This document shows positions 16,658-24,926 of a DNA stretch of 64,000 nucleotides, in pieces. The position numbers were made by a program, and so were the translations under genes. Numbering within the stretch: the first letter of the stretch is position 1; each line of letters starts with the position of its first letter. The stretch covers positions 62,001 through 126,000 of the forward strand of contig NZ_CP017945.1 of NCBI RefSeq assembly GCF_002764115.1, given 5' to 3'. This stretch comes from Phyllobacterium zundukense (GTDB lineage Bacteria; Pseudomonadota; Alphaproteobacteria; Rhizobiales; Rhizobiaceae). Under the pieces are notes generated by a model. It made no database searches. It saw only the letters and a list, made by a program, of their open reading frames with translations, and had not been told where the DNA came from.

Positions 16658-17901
16658 CTGGAAGCCGTCTTGAGGAAGATGTCGATACGTCTGTTTTGAG
16701 CCGCATAAGGATCGGCCGGAATCTTGGGATCACGGTCGGCATAGCCTTCCACACGCAGGATACGCTTGGCGTCAAGTCCGCCCCGGGTCAGCATGTAATA
16801 GGCCATGTGCGCCCGCGCGGAAGACAGGCGCCAGTTGTCATAGGTCTCGCTCTTGAATGGCCGAGCATCCGTATGGCCACTGATGATCACATCACCCTTG
16901 CGGGTCGCAATGATCTTGGCGATCTCGTCAAGCACCTGCACGACACGCTTGTCGGGCTTGGCGGATCCAATGGCGAACATGCCGTAGTCGACCTTGTCGG
17001 TGAGCTGGATCATAACACCATCTTCGGTGGGTACTACCGTGATGTCGGGTGCCTTTTCTTCGTTGGCAGCACCGGTTTTCTTGGAGATTTCCGCAGCAAG
17101 CTCGCGCGCTGAAGCCATCTGCGCTGCGTCCGGCTTTGCATCCTTTTCCGCCGATGTCTTTTTGTCCGCAGACTTGGCATCCTCCGCCGCAGCGGCTTTC
17201 GTTTCAGCCATGGGCTCGCCAGCGGTTATCCGTTTCTCCAGGGCCGCCTGTTGCGCTTGAGCTTCAGCATTGCCTCCTTCACCCGCTTGCTGCTTGGTCG
17301 TCTGGTCCTGCGAGGGAGGTGCAACGGCTGGACTTGCCGTCAGCGGGAAAATCTCGTCCTCGACATGTGTGGACCAATAATTCGGATTGAAAGGATCGCG
17401 ATAGGCATCACCACCCTCGGCCCCGGTCGAGGGACCAGCCTGACTGGAACCGCCATCACCTTTCGCCGACCTGTTTTGCAGGACACCGGAATCCGTGGCG
17501 ATTTCAGCGAGCACTGCATAGGGGTCCTTGAAGATTTGCCGTTCTTCCTTTTCCGGCACAGGCTCCATCTGCTTTTCGTTGCGCGCGCTCTTCGTCTCAG
17601 GGTCAGTTGATTCCGGGCTTTCGAAACGAACCTTGCCTTCCTCGTTTTCTGTTTCCTCGATGCCCTTCGGCCGCGACTGCCGATCCATCAACTTGACCGG
17701 GTTGAAATAGCTGGCAACGGCCGCTTTCGTTTCCTCGTTCGCCGCATTGATGAGCCACATGACGAGAAAGAACGCCATCATGGCGGTCATGAAGTCGGCA
17801 TAGGCGATTTTCCAGACACCGCCGTGGTGCCCTTCCTCGCCGTCGCCGCGGCCACGGCGGACGATGACGATCTCGCGGTGCGTTTCGGGGTCGATGTTCA
17901 T
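16654..17901 (-). CDS. motB: Flagellar stator protein MotB
   Basis: A 415-residue MotB, the peptidoglycan-anchored stator subunit. The N-terminal plug and single membrane helix read GGVWKIAYADFMTAMMAFFL followed by VMWLINAA, with the proton-binding Asp in YADFMTA. A long acidic/Ala-rich linker (about 75-270), typical of rhizobia, precedes the OmpA-like domain, where VIISGHTDARPFKSETYDNW and LSSARAHMAYYML show the peptidoglycan-binding residues. Its partner motA is 15 kb away at 32386. It overlaps its upstream and downstream genes by 4 bases each. Confidence 0.95.
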   Translation of the reverse strand: MNIDPETHREIVIVRRGRGDGEEGHHGGVWKIAYADFMTAMMAFFLVMWLINAANEETKAAVASYFNPVKLMDRQSRPKGIEETENEEGKVRFESPESTDPETKSARNEKQMEPVPEKEERQIFKDPYAVLAEIATDSGVLQNRSAKGDGGSSQAGPSTGAEGGDAYRDPFNPNYWSTHVEDEIFPLTASPAVAPPSQDQTTKQQAGEGGNAEAQAQQAALEKRITAGEPMAETKAAAAEDAKSADKKTSAEKDAKPDAAQMASARELAAEISKKTGAANEEKAPDITVVPTEDGVMIQLTDKVDYGMFAIGSAKPDKRVVQVLDEIAKIIATRKGDVIISGHTDARPFKSETYDNWRLSSARAHMAYYMLTRGGLDAKRILRVEGYADRDPKIPADPYAAQNRRIDIFLKTASR

Positions 17902-18557
17902 CGGTTTAGATCCTTCAACGCGTCGATCAGTCGGCCCAGCCGCGTCTCGACCACCGCGTCATCCAGTTTCAACGACAGTTCCGCTTGCTGCGCTTCGGTG
18001 AAAGTGAAGCGTATCGAGTCGATCTCCGGCTGTTTGCGCAACGCCTCGAGTAGATGCCGGGGGCCACTCACATCAACAGCCGTGCCTTCAAGCCCCTTGG
18101 TCAGCCGCCCCACTTCGCTGACAAAACCGGCGATTGCCCGCTCCCGCAGACTCTCTTCGACCAATGGGGCCAGGACCGCTGCGAGGGAACCAGAAAGTTC
18201 GGCCGCCATGGCAGCCAGACCATCGCTGATCTGCGCTGCCATGCGGGCACCGGTCTGCTCCAGAAACTGGGCATCCGCTGCGGCCAGCTGTTCCTGGAAT
18301 TCGCGCTCAAGTCGAATTTTCTCGGCCTCGAACAGTACGGCAGCCTCCGATTGCCCCGACTCGCGTCCCGCTGCAAAGGCCTCCTTGACCTTCAACTCGT
18401 AGTCGATGATATCGACAATATCTTCCAACGGCTCGATCGGCTCCTCAGGGGGATCGGTCCGTTCCTTACCCGCACTGGTGAAAACCGTGACGCGGTCCGC
18501 TGGCACGTGTTTTGGCGTGAAGTCCGTCAGCATGCTGGCAATGGATCGTGCGGCCAT
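17898..18557 (-). CDS. FliH-like export ATPase regulator (putative)
   Basis: A 219-residue, highly acidic helical protein between fliF and motB. A central coiled coil (about 75-140: FEAEKIRLEREFQEQLAAAD and after) and a C-terminal region ending QQAELSLKLDDAVVETRLGR LIDAL resemble the layout of FliH, the stator-like partner of the FliI ATPase. No other fliH is seen in the window and the length fits. The match is by pattern only. ATG 18557 shares its A with the fliF stop (TGATG), indicating coupled translation. Confidence 0.55.
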   Translation of the reverse strand: MAARSIASMLTDFTPKHVPADRVTVFTSAGKERTDPPEEPIEPLEDIVDIIDYELKVKEAFAAGRESGQSEAAVLFEAEKIRLEREFQEQLAAADAQFLEQTGARMAAQISDGLAAMAAELSGSLAAVLAPLVEESLRERAIAGFVSEVGRLTKGLEGTAVDVSGPRHLLEALRKQPEIDSIRFTFTEAQQAELSLKLDDAVVETRLGRLIDALKDLNR

Positions 18558-20203
18558 CACGCTGCCTCGTGGACCCATTGTTTCAGGATCGCCGCCACAC
18601 GCTCCTCATCCATGTCGATCATCTGTTCCAGGCGATTCTGAGCCGGAACACGCATGCGCCGTCTGAGCTCGCTGAGATCGTCATAGGGCAGGCTGTGCTC
18701 CATACGGGCGGGCGGCACGGCAGGAAGACTGGTCGCGCTGGCTAGGTTCTGGATTGTGACGTCCGATCCTGCAGCGATCTGCGGCACCTCCTGAGGCTTG
18801 CCCATTTCACGCATCAGTGGACGAACGCCGAACCAGATGACCAGCACGACCGCTCCGATCAGCGCAGCCGCGTTGACGAAGCTGCCAGCCTGACGGACGA
18901 TCATTTCCGACACGGGCGTTGCGGTCGGCTGCATTTGTTCGTCATCGGCTTCCATGAAGTTGACTGCCGTCACGTTGATGACGTCGCCCCGTTTCTGATC
19001 GAGCCCGGCAGCTGTCGCCACGAGTTCCGTGATCTTGGCGATCTGCTGCTCGACAAATTTATCCGGTACGGGTGTAACACCGGCGGTTGCCAGCAGCCGC
19101 GCCTGATCAATGACCACAGCAATCGACAGGCGCTTGATCTGATAGCTGTCACTCGTTGTGGAGACTGTCTTCGAATTGAGCTCGTAATTGGTCAGTTCTT
19201 CGCGCTTGTCGGTCTTTTCCGTCGAGCTGTCGCCGTTCTTGCTCGCGATCTCTTCCTGCGGGATGTTCTGTTCGACACCCGTTGCATTGTCACTGGTCGA
19301 GTTTTTCGAGTCGCCGCTCTCGCGCACCACCCGCACCGATCGTTCCACGCGCGATTCCGGATCGAACACGGTTTCATTGGTCTGGCGCCGGTCGGTATCA
19401 AGTGCAACCTGCACGCTGGTCTGGAAATGGCCAACACCAAGATAGGGGGCAAGAGCTTTGCGGATATTGTCGTCCACGGACGCCGAGACATTTTGCTCGA
19501 GCGTCGCCGACATCACCGCGCCGGCATTCGTGCCGTCATCCTTGGAAGCGAGAAGGCGGCCATAGGTGTCGAGGATGGTGACCTCGGTAGCGCTCAGCTG
19601 CGGGACCGCGGCAGCAACGAGCTGGCGGATCGACTGGGCGGATTCCATCGCAAAATCGCCTTCCGTGCGAATGACGACCGACGCCGATGGTGCCTGATCG
19701 CCCCGGCGGAAACTGCCTTTCTCGGGCAGAACAATGTGAACACGCGCGGCCTTGATGCCACGAATGGCCTGGATCGTCCGGGCGATCTCGCCTTCGAGGG
19801 CACGAACGCGGGTAATTTCCTGCATGAACGATGTGAGGCCCAGCGAGCCCATGTTGTCGAAGAGCTCGTAGCCGGCATTGTTGCTTGTTGGAAGTCCCTT
19901 TTCCGCCAGGTACATGCGCGCCTGATCAGCCTTGCCGAATGGCACGAGAACTGAAGTACCATCCGACTTGACGTCGAATGGGATGCCCGCTTCGCCGAGC
20001 GCCATGCCCATGCGATTAATGTCATCACGGCTAAGGCCAACGTATAGCGTCTCGTATTGAGGGCGATTGAGATAGAAGCTCGAAACGAGGATGGCGCTGA
20101 ACAATGTGACGCCGATGATACCAAGGGCAATGAGCCGCCGCGCGCCGAGCTTTTTCAGGGCTGCCGAAAGCTGCTCGAATGTTTGTCTTACGTTCTTTTC
20201 CAT
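18557..20203 (-). CDS. fliF: Flagellar MS-ring protein FliF
   Basis: A 548-residue MS-ring subunit. Two membrane helices bracket the periplasmic ring-building domains: residues about 22-42 (LIALGIIGVTLFSAILVSSFY) and about 450-470 (NAAALIGAVVLVIWFGV). Conserved phrases include SRDDINRMGMALGEAGIPF, NNAGYELFDNMGSLGLTSFM and RALEGEIARTIQAIRGIKAA. The C-terminal FliG-binding tail ends RLEQMIDMDEERVAAILKQW. ATG 20203 gives the normal length; the longer frame upstream is not conserved. It heads a seven-gene operon and has a flagellar promoter element 24-53 bases upstream. Confidence 0.96.
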   Translation of the reverse strand: MEKNVRQTFEQLSAALKKLGARRLIALGIIGVTLFSAILVSSFYLNRPQYETLYVGLSRDDINRMGMALGEAGIPFDVKSDGTSVLVPFGKADQARMYLAEKGLPTSNNAGYELFDNMGSLGLTSFMQEITRVRALEGEIARTIQAIRGIKAARVHIVLPEKGSFRRGDQAPSASVVIRTEGDFAMESAQSIRQLVAAAVPQLSATEVTILDTYGRLLASKDDGTNAGAVMSATLEQNVSASVDDNIRKALAPYLGVGHFQTSVQVALDTDRRQTNETVFDPESRVERSVRVVRESGDSKNSTSDNATGVEQNIPQEEIASKNGDSSTEKTDKREELTNYELNSKTVSTTSDSYQIKRLSIAVVIDQARLLATAGVTPVPDKFVEQQIAKITELVATAAGLDQKRGDVINVTAVNFMEADDEQMQPTATPVSEMIVRQAGSFVNAAALIGAVVLVIWFGVRPLMREMGKPQEVPQIAAGSDVTIQNLASATSLPAVPPARMEHSLPYDDLSELRRRMRVPAQNRLEQMIDMDEERVAAILKQWVHEAA

Positions 20204-20226
20204 CAATTCCCACCACGATCCGTAAT

Positions 20227-20256
20227 GGAACCATAGAGGACGAAGCTTGCGCGAAG
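20227..20256 (-). promoter_or_regulatory. Candidate flagellar class II promoter element, fliF copy
   Basis: On the coding strand this reads CTTCGCGCAAGCTTC, then GTCCTCTATGGTTCC. It is the best copy of the element shared by six flagellar operon heads and differs from the flhA copy at only a few positions. The GCAAG core is about 47 bases before the fliF ATG. Brucella FtcR is known to act at the fliF promoter, which is why FtcR/Rem is proposed as the binder. Confidence 0.6.
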
Positions 20257-20290
20257 TTAGAGCGCCGCAAGCAGCTGGCGTGACGGAACG

Positions 20291-20318
20291 AAAAAGGGCC
20301 ACGCGCGAAGCGTGGCCC
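20291..20318 (-). terminator. Rho-independent terminator of the first flagellin gene
   Basis: A perfect 9-base-pair stem GGGCCACGC/GCGTGGCCC (20296-20304 with 20310-20318), loop of 5, followed on the minus strand by five T residues. It lies 28 bases after the flagellin stop codon. The same stem recurs after the second flagellin gene. Confidence 0.9.
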
Positions 20319-20346
20319 GAATTTGAATCCCGAAGGATCTAAATTA

Positions 20347-21147
20347 TTAGCCGCGGAACAGCGACAGGATGCTCTGATTGCTGGAGTTAGCAATCGAGAG
20401 GCCCTGAACACCGAGCTGCTGCTGTACCTGAAGAGCCGACAAACGAGCCGATTCTGCATTCATGTCAGCATCGACGAGGACACCAACGCCACGGTCGATG
20501 GCATCGATCAGCTTACTGTTGAAAGCAGTCTGCGACTCGATACGGCTTGCCTTGGAACCGAGCGTAGCAGCGGCTGCACGCATGGCAATGATCGTGGTTT
20601 CCGCAGCCATTGCCGTCGCTGGTGCTGTCGTGAAGGCGGCTTCGAGGTCATACTTGGCAACTGCCATGGTGTTGAGGGCAGCTGTACCACCGCCGGCAGC
20701 GGAGGTGTAACCGGTCGTGATCGTAACGGCAGTGCCGGCTGTCGACAGAAGGTTCTTGCCTTCGATCGAAGCAGACTTTGCAATGTCAACGATCTGCGCG
20801 CTCAGTTCTGCAACGTCAGCATTAACAATCGCGTTATCAACGCCGGGGCTGTTAAGCGTAGCAAGCTTCGCCTGGATTTGCTCGGCGATTTTGATCGACT
20901 CTTCGAGACCGGTAACAGCGGTGTCAACGACTGCCTTACCAACGCCGAGCGCTTCCTGCGCAGCGGAGATTGTCTTGCTCTGCGACTGCATGCCAACCGA
21001 GATCGACCAATAAGCAGCGTTGTCCGATGCTGTATTGACCTTGCGGCCGGTGGAGATACGGTCCTGCGTTGTTGCCAGATTTGCGTTGGTCTGCTTCAAC
21101 GTCTGGAGAGCCGTCATTGCAGACGTGTTTGTAAGAATACTAGCCAT
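20347..21147 (-). CDS. fliC: Flagellin
   Basis: A 266-residue filament subunit, short for the rhizobial family. The N-terminal D0/D1 region reads SILTNTSAMTALQTLKQTNA, then LATTQDRISTGRKVNTASDN, then AAYWSISVGMQSQSKTI. The C-terminal region reads ADMNAESARLSALQVQQQLG, then VQGLSIANSSNQSILSLFRG. The central surface domain is only about 80 residues and Ala/Thr-rich. ATG 21147 matches the conserved MxSILTN start; the longer upstream frame is leader RNA. A conserved leader hairpin and a strong terminator bracket it. This copy is intact, unlike its neighbour at 21406-22289. Confidence 0.95.
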   Translation of the reverse strand: MASILTNTSAMTALQTLKQTNANLATTQDRISTGRKVNTASDNAAYWSISVGMQSQSKTISAAQEALGVGKAVVDTAVTGLEESIKIAEQIQAKLATLNSPGVDNAIVNADVAELSAQIVDIAKSASIEGKNLLSTAGTAVTITTGYTSAAGGGTAALNTMAVAKYDLEAAFTTAPATAMAAETTIIAMRAAAATLGSKASRIESQTAFNSKLIDAIDRGVGVLVDADMNAESARLSALQVQQQLGVQGLSIANSSNQSILSLFRG

Positions 21148-21178
21148 TTTGAGAGAGTCCCTAATGAGATACTTTGAT

Positions 21179-21223
21179 GGGACATACCGGGTTTTCACCG
21201 GTCTGACGGGGCGGCATGATGCC
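21179..21223 (-). promoter_or_regulatory. Conserved flagellin leader element with hairpin, first copy
   Basis: In the mRNA sense this contains GGCATCATGCCGCCCCGT, then ACCGG-loop-CCGGT (21202-21198 with 21190-21186), then ATGTCCC, ending 31 bases before the flagellin ATG. The same words in the same order precede the second flagellin gene, while the surrounding DNA differs. FlbT, encoded at 8039-8479, binds flagellin leaders in Caulobacter, so this is a plausible target. Confidence 0.55.
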
Positions 21224-21347
21224 TGTTGTCTCAACGACAACCCGTCACGGTTGTGATGAGTACGACTAAAGTATTACTGTTTTAATAACAAGGGGCTTCG
21301 CTTTTTATGTGATGCAAAATTTGAACTACGGCTCGGTGGCACAAATC

Positions 21348-21376
21348 AAAAAAAGGGCCACGCTCGCGCGTGGCCC
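21348..21376 (-). terminator. Rho-independent terminator of the second flagellin gene
   Basis: A stem GGGCCACGC/GCGTGGCCC (21355-21363 with 21368-21376), loop TCGC, followed on the minus strand by seven T residues. Stem sequence is identical to the terminator of the first flagellin gene. It lies 29 bases after the flagellin stop. Confidence 0.9.
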
Positions 21377-21405
21377 AATTCACATTGGATTGATATTGAC
21401 GCTGG

Positions 21406-22289
21406 TTAGTTGCGGAACAGCGCCAGAATATTCTGGGCGTTGGAATTAGCGATCGACAAAGCCTGCACACCGAGTTGCTGTTGAACTTGGAGAGCCGACA
21501 AACGCGCAGATTCTGCATTCATGTCCGCATCGATCATAGCGCCCACGCCCCGGTCGATCGCATCGCTCAGCTTGGAGATAAAGCTCGTCTGAAGGGTGAT
21601 GGTGTTTTTGGCAGCTCCGAGAATGGCAGCGCCCGTAGAAAGCTTCGCAAGAGCGGTTTCGACCGATTCAATTGCTGTCATGACTGCGGCGTCGTCGAGC
21701 CGGGTGGTGCTGGAGTCAAAAAACGTTGTAGCAAGAAGGCCGCCGACGATGCCTCCGGTCCCGGCGACGTCCAAGATCTGGGTATCGGCCGCTGCAACGT
21801 TAATCGTATCTATGGTTACCGTTGTACCAACGCGGTTATAGGATGCGGTCACTTTTAGATCAGAGGTGGCAGTCCCGTCGTTCTGCAGCAGATTCGAACC
21901 GGCATAATTGGCATTTGTCACGGCCGACTTAATAATGTTCTGGTAGGCCTTGATCTCCGTCTGGAGTTTCTGTTGATCCTCCAGGCTGGCACCTTTGGCG
22001 GCTACCAGTTTCTTTTTGATTTCGTCCACGGCATCCTTGACGACGTTAATAGCTGTATACGCAGTATCAACCTTGCCTGTCCCAAGCCCAAGCGCATCCG
22101 TAACCGCCGATAGAGCTTTGTTGTCTGATTGCATTGTGGTCGAGATCGACCAATAGGCAGCATTATCCGAAGCTTCAGAAACGCGCAGGCCGGTTGAGAT
22201 ACGGTCTGGGTCGTAGCGAGCTTCTTGTTGGTGGCTGTAAGTGTCTGAAGCGCGGTCATTGCCGACGCATTGGTCAAAATACTGGACAT
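21406..22289 (-). pseudogene. Second flagellin gene, interrupted by a one-base deletion
   Basis: The gene would encode a flagellin of about 294 residues. It starts at ATG 22289 (SSILTNASAMTALQTLTATN, then KKLATTQ), but at about 22205 a G is missing. The intact paralogue reads TTQDRISTG, whereas here the frame shifts to TTQTVSQPA. The remaining 242 codons are open in the next frame and normal, ending SALQVQQQLGVQALSIANSN and then ILALFRN. Leader hairpin and terminator are intact. Either this is a recent pseudogene, a phase-type or recoded gene, or a sequencing error. Without correction only a 28-residue flagellin start plus unrelated residues is made. Confidence 0.85.
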
Positions 22290-22315
22290 GAAATAATCCC
22301 TTGAAAAATATGGCA

Positions 22316-22358
22316 GGGACATACCGGATCGGCCGGTATAACGGAGCGGCCTCATGCC
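22316..22358 (-). promoter_or_regulatory. Conserved flagellin leader element with hairpin, second copy
   Basis: In the mRNA sense this contains GGCATGAGGCCGCTCCGT, then the 7-base-pair stem ATACCGG/CCGGTAT (22339-22333 with 22327-22321) with a 5-base loop, then GTCCC, ending 26 bases before the ATG. It aligns with the element before the first flagellin gene, including a compensated difference in the stem, which supports RNA structure. Confidence 0.55.
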
Positions 22359-22448
22359 TAGCGCCTTAAATATCGCGACCCGTTATACGCCGATGTTAAA
22401 TCGACACGTACTCAACTTTCAATTCGACTTAGGATGTAGGGTTTTGTG

Positions 22449-23183
22449 CTAAGAATACGAGCGTATCAAGCTTCCGACCAGAATATTCCAGCCATCGATC
22501 AGCACAAAAAACAGGATCTTGAATGGCAGTGACAAGACCGTTGGCGGCAGCATCATCATACCCATGGACATGGTGAGGGTCGCGACGATCAGATCGATCA
22601 CCAGAAAGGGCAGGACGATCAGAAAGCCGATCTCGAAGCCGCGGCGCAGTTCGGAAATCATGAAGGCCGGAACAAGAATGCGCATGTCAACCACTTCATT
22701 GGCCTTGGTGCGAAAGGATTCATCCGCCAGATCCTCGAACAGACGCAAATCCTTGTCGCGCACCTGCCGCAGCATGAATTCGCGAAATGGCGTCATGATC
22801 TCGTTGATCGCAACGTCCTGCGTGATCTGATTGTTGACGAGCGGCTGAACACCATTTTGCCAGGCCCGGTCGAAGACGGGCGCCATCACATAGAATGTCA
22901 TGAACAGGGCGAGGCTGATCATGACCAGATTGGCCGGTGTGGTCTGAAGACCAAGTCCTGCACGCAACATAGAAAAAGCGATGGCGAAGCGCGTAAAACT
23001 CGTCACCATGATCAACAGGCCCGGCGCTATCGAAAGAACCGTGAGCACCGCCAGCATCTGGATGATCTGGCCGCTGGTCGAGGCGCTTCCCGGCGGGATC
23101 AAACCTTCGAGCAAGGAGGTTTGTGCCAAGGCCGTACCGCTGAAGGCAAGAAACAGCGCGGGTGTCAGAAGACGTCGTTTCAT
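22449..23183 (-). CDS. fliP: Flagellar export gate protein FliP
   Basis: A 244-residue core export-gate protein. A cleavable signal peptide is visible at residues 1-20 (RRLLTPALFLAFSGTALA), usual for FliP, followed by four membrane helices. Signatures include LIMVTSFTRFAIAFSMLRAG, LVMISLALFMTFYVMAP and PAFMISELRRGFEIGFLIVL, with SMGMMMLPPTVLSLPFKILF near the end. It is the last gene of the flgB-to-fliP operon and overlaps fliL by 4 bases. Confidence 0.97.
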   Translation of the reverse strand: MKRRLLTPALFLAFSGTALAQTSLLEGLIPPGSASTSGQIIQMLAVLTVLSIAPGLLIMVTSFTRFAIAFSMLRAGLGLQTTPANLVMISLALFMTFYVMAPVFDRAWQNGVQPLVNNQITQDVAINEIMTPFREFMLRQVRDKDLRLFEDLADESFRTKANEVVDMRILVPAFMISELRRGFEIGFLIVLPFLVIDLIVATLTMSMGMMMLPPTVLSLPFKILFFVLIDGWNILVGSLIRSYS

Positions 23184-23668
23184 TCCATCACCAGCGCCCA
23201 GATGTACACTTTCTCGATCTTGCCTTCGGAGCGCATGACCGCCCTCTCCTGGAGATCCATCCTCAGATATTCAAGCCCGGCCGGACCACGCAGCTGCATC
23301 AGGTTAACTGTCTTCAGGAAAGCCATGAAATCGCCGCCGATCATCGCAGCAAGATCATCCGATATTTTTTCGCCGGGCCGTGCAACGACGCCGGCTTCCA
23401 GCCTGATCCACACGTCCTGCGGCAACTTTATATTGGTGAGGATCGGCTTGAGCGGTACGACGCTTCCCGAAGGCATTTCTTCGCCCGGTTTTTTCCTGGG
23501 AGCCTCCACCGAGGCTGTGCCGCCGCCATGCGTGGTCAGGCCCAGCTGACCACCAAGGAACCATCCACCGCCCGCAGCGACGAGGGTTAGCATCGCCACG
23601 ACGGCGATCAAGGCCACGGTGGACGGGCCTTTCGGCTGCGATGGTGTGTCTTCGGCAAGGCTGCTCAT
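23180..23668 (-). CDS. fliL: Flagellar basal body-associated protein FliL
   Basis: A 162-residue membrane-anchored protein that surrounds the stator. One N-terminal helix (ALIAVVAMLTLVAAGGGWFL) is followed by a Gly/Pro linker and the periplasmic FliL domain with LKPILTNIKLPQDVWIRLEA and DFMAFLKTVNLMQLRGPAGL. It ends in KIEKVYIWALVME. ATG 23668 gives the expected short cytoplasmic N-terminus and lies 14 bases after the flgH stop; the upstream extension is antisense-like. Confidence 0.92.
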   Translation of the reverse strand: MSSLAEDTPSQPKGPSTVALIAVVAMLTLVAAGGGWFLGGQLGLTTHGGGTASVEAPRKKPGEEMPSGSVVPLKPILTNIKLPQDVWIRLEAGVVARPGEKISDDLAAMIGGDFMAFLKTVNLMQLRGPAGLEYLRMDLQERAVMRSEGKIEKVYIWALVME

Positions 23669-23682
23669 CTTCCTCGCCTCTC

Positions 23683-24396
23683 TTAGAACGGTGCAACGGT
23701 GTCGAGGACCTGCTGCCCCCACGGCGGTTGCTGCACCTCGCTCTGGCGTCCACGCCCGCCATAGGAAATGCGCGCCTCCGCGATCTTTTCGTACGAAATC
23801 GTATTGTAACCGGAAATATCCCGAGGCCGCACAACGCCTGCAACATTAAGAATACGTAATTCGTTGTTGACGCGGACCTCCTGCGATCCCTGGATGATCA
23901 GATTGCCGTTCGGCAGGATGTTGGTGACGATCGCCGCAACCCGCAGATCGATCTTCTCGGATCGCTCGATCTTGCCCTCGCCCTTGGAACTGCTGTCCGA
24001 ATTCAGATCCAGATTGCCAGCAATATCACCGCCCGAAATTCCGCTGCCGCTGATATCAGCCGTCGCGCCATAGACCTGCGATGAAACACGCGACCGGTTG
24101 GACTTGTTGTCGAATTTTGCCTCTTCGTCGATCCTGATGACAACGGTGAGCACGTCGCCCGGATTGCTCGCGCGCGGGTCGCGGAAAAAACTGACCTGCT
24201 GGGCAGGCCACAGCGAATACTTCTGCGGCCGGGGCTGCGTCGGATAATAGGCCGGGTCCGAAACACTGAAGGAGTATCCGACACCGGCACCGACCGGCGA
24301 CATAGCCGGCGCACGATTCAGATCGCGAAAATTGTCTGCGCATCCCGAGAGAGCGAGAACACTGACAAGGACCATCGAGGGTGCCGCTTTTTTCAT
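23683..24396 (-). CDS. flgH: L-ring lipoprotein FlgH
   Basis: A 237-residue outer-membrane lipoprotein that forms the L-ring bushing. The lipobox is LALSGC with Cys18. Family phrases are SLWPAQQVSFFRDPRASNPG, then DVLTVVIRIDEEAKFDNKSN and the end LPNGNLIIQGSQEVRVNNEL. Length is typical. It overlaps motE upstream by 4 bases. Confidence 0.95.
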   Translation of the reverse strand: MKKAAPSMVLVSVLALSGCADNFRDLNRAPAMSPVGAGVGYSFSVSDPAYYPTQPRPQKYSLWPAQQVSFFRDPRASNPGDVLTVVIRIDEEAKFDNKSNRSRVSSQVYGATADISGSGISGGDIAGNLDLNSDSSSKGEGKIERSEKIDLRVAAIVTNILPNGNLIIQGSQEVRVNNELRILNVAGVVRPRDISGYNTISYEKIAEARISYGGRGRQSEVQQPPWGQQVLDTVAPF

Positions 24397-24926
24397 TGGG
24401 CGGTTCTTTCTGTTGCTGGAACGACACGTGATCCCACAATGACCCGGGCAAGCCGGGACGATTTCTCGGCGGGCATCTCGTTCAAGATGACGCTGGATAC
24501 GCGTGGATTGAGCTTCAGCAACAGCGCCGCCGCAGCCTCGTCGCCGAGCAACGCCATCTGTGCCGCGGCAGCGTCCGGACGCATTTTGGAAATGATGCCG
24601 ACAAGCGAATCCTCGGCCTTGTCCATGAATTCATCACGTCGCTTCAGCCAGACCTCGTATTCCTTGCGCTTGGCATCAAGCTGCTCGATGCGGCTGTCGA
24701 TATCCGCACGAAGCTGTGCGAGTTCGCGCGTCTGCATGGCATAGCGTGCGTCCGTCGCCTTGTCGGTGATGTTGGTGCAATAACGATCGATTTCCTGACC
24801 TGTCTCATCCTTGGGCGTTGCTTCCTGCGTAAGCCCATAGGCGATCGGGAAAAGCAGCGCCGAGTTGAAGGCGAAGACGGCGCAACTCACTCTGATGACC
24901 TTCTTCATGCGTATTGCCGTGCTCAT
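24393..24926 (-). CDS. motE: MotC chaperone MotE
   Basis: A 177-residue periplasmic protein equivalent to S. meliloti MotE, which folds and stabilises MotC. It starts with a hydrophobic export signal (VIRVSCAVFAFNSALLFPIA), then a coiled coil (about 65-105: RELAQLRADIDSRIEQLDAK and after), then an MgtE_N-like bundle (ISKMRPDAAAAQMALLGDEA, LKLNPRVSSVILNEMPAEKS). It lies between flgI and flgH with 4-base overlaps on both sides. Confidence 0.88.
   Translation of the reverse strand: MSTAIRMKKVIRVSCAVFAFNSALLFPIAYGLTQEATPKDETGQEIDRYCTNITDKATDARYAMQTRELAQLRADIDSRIEQLDAKRKEYEVWLKRRDEFMDKAEDSLVGIISKMRPDAAAAQMALLGDEAAAALLLKLNPRVSSVILNEMPAEKSSRLARVIVGSRVVPATERTAQ

Noticed and set aside
15452..17901. 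Possible fusion or frameshift among motB, motC and fliK because of overlapping ends
   Set aside because: All overlaps are exact 4-base ATGA junctions with complete proteins on either side, the normal form of translational coupling.
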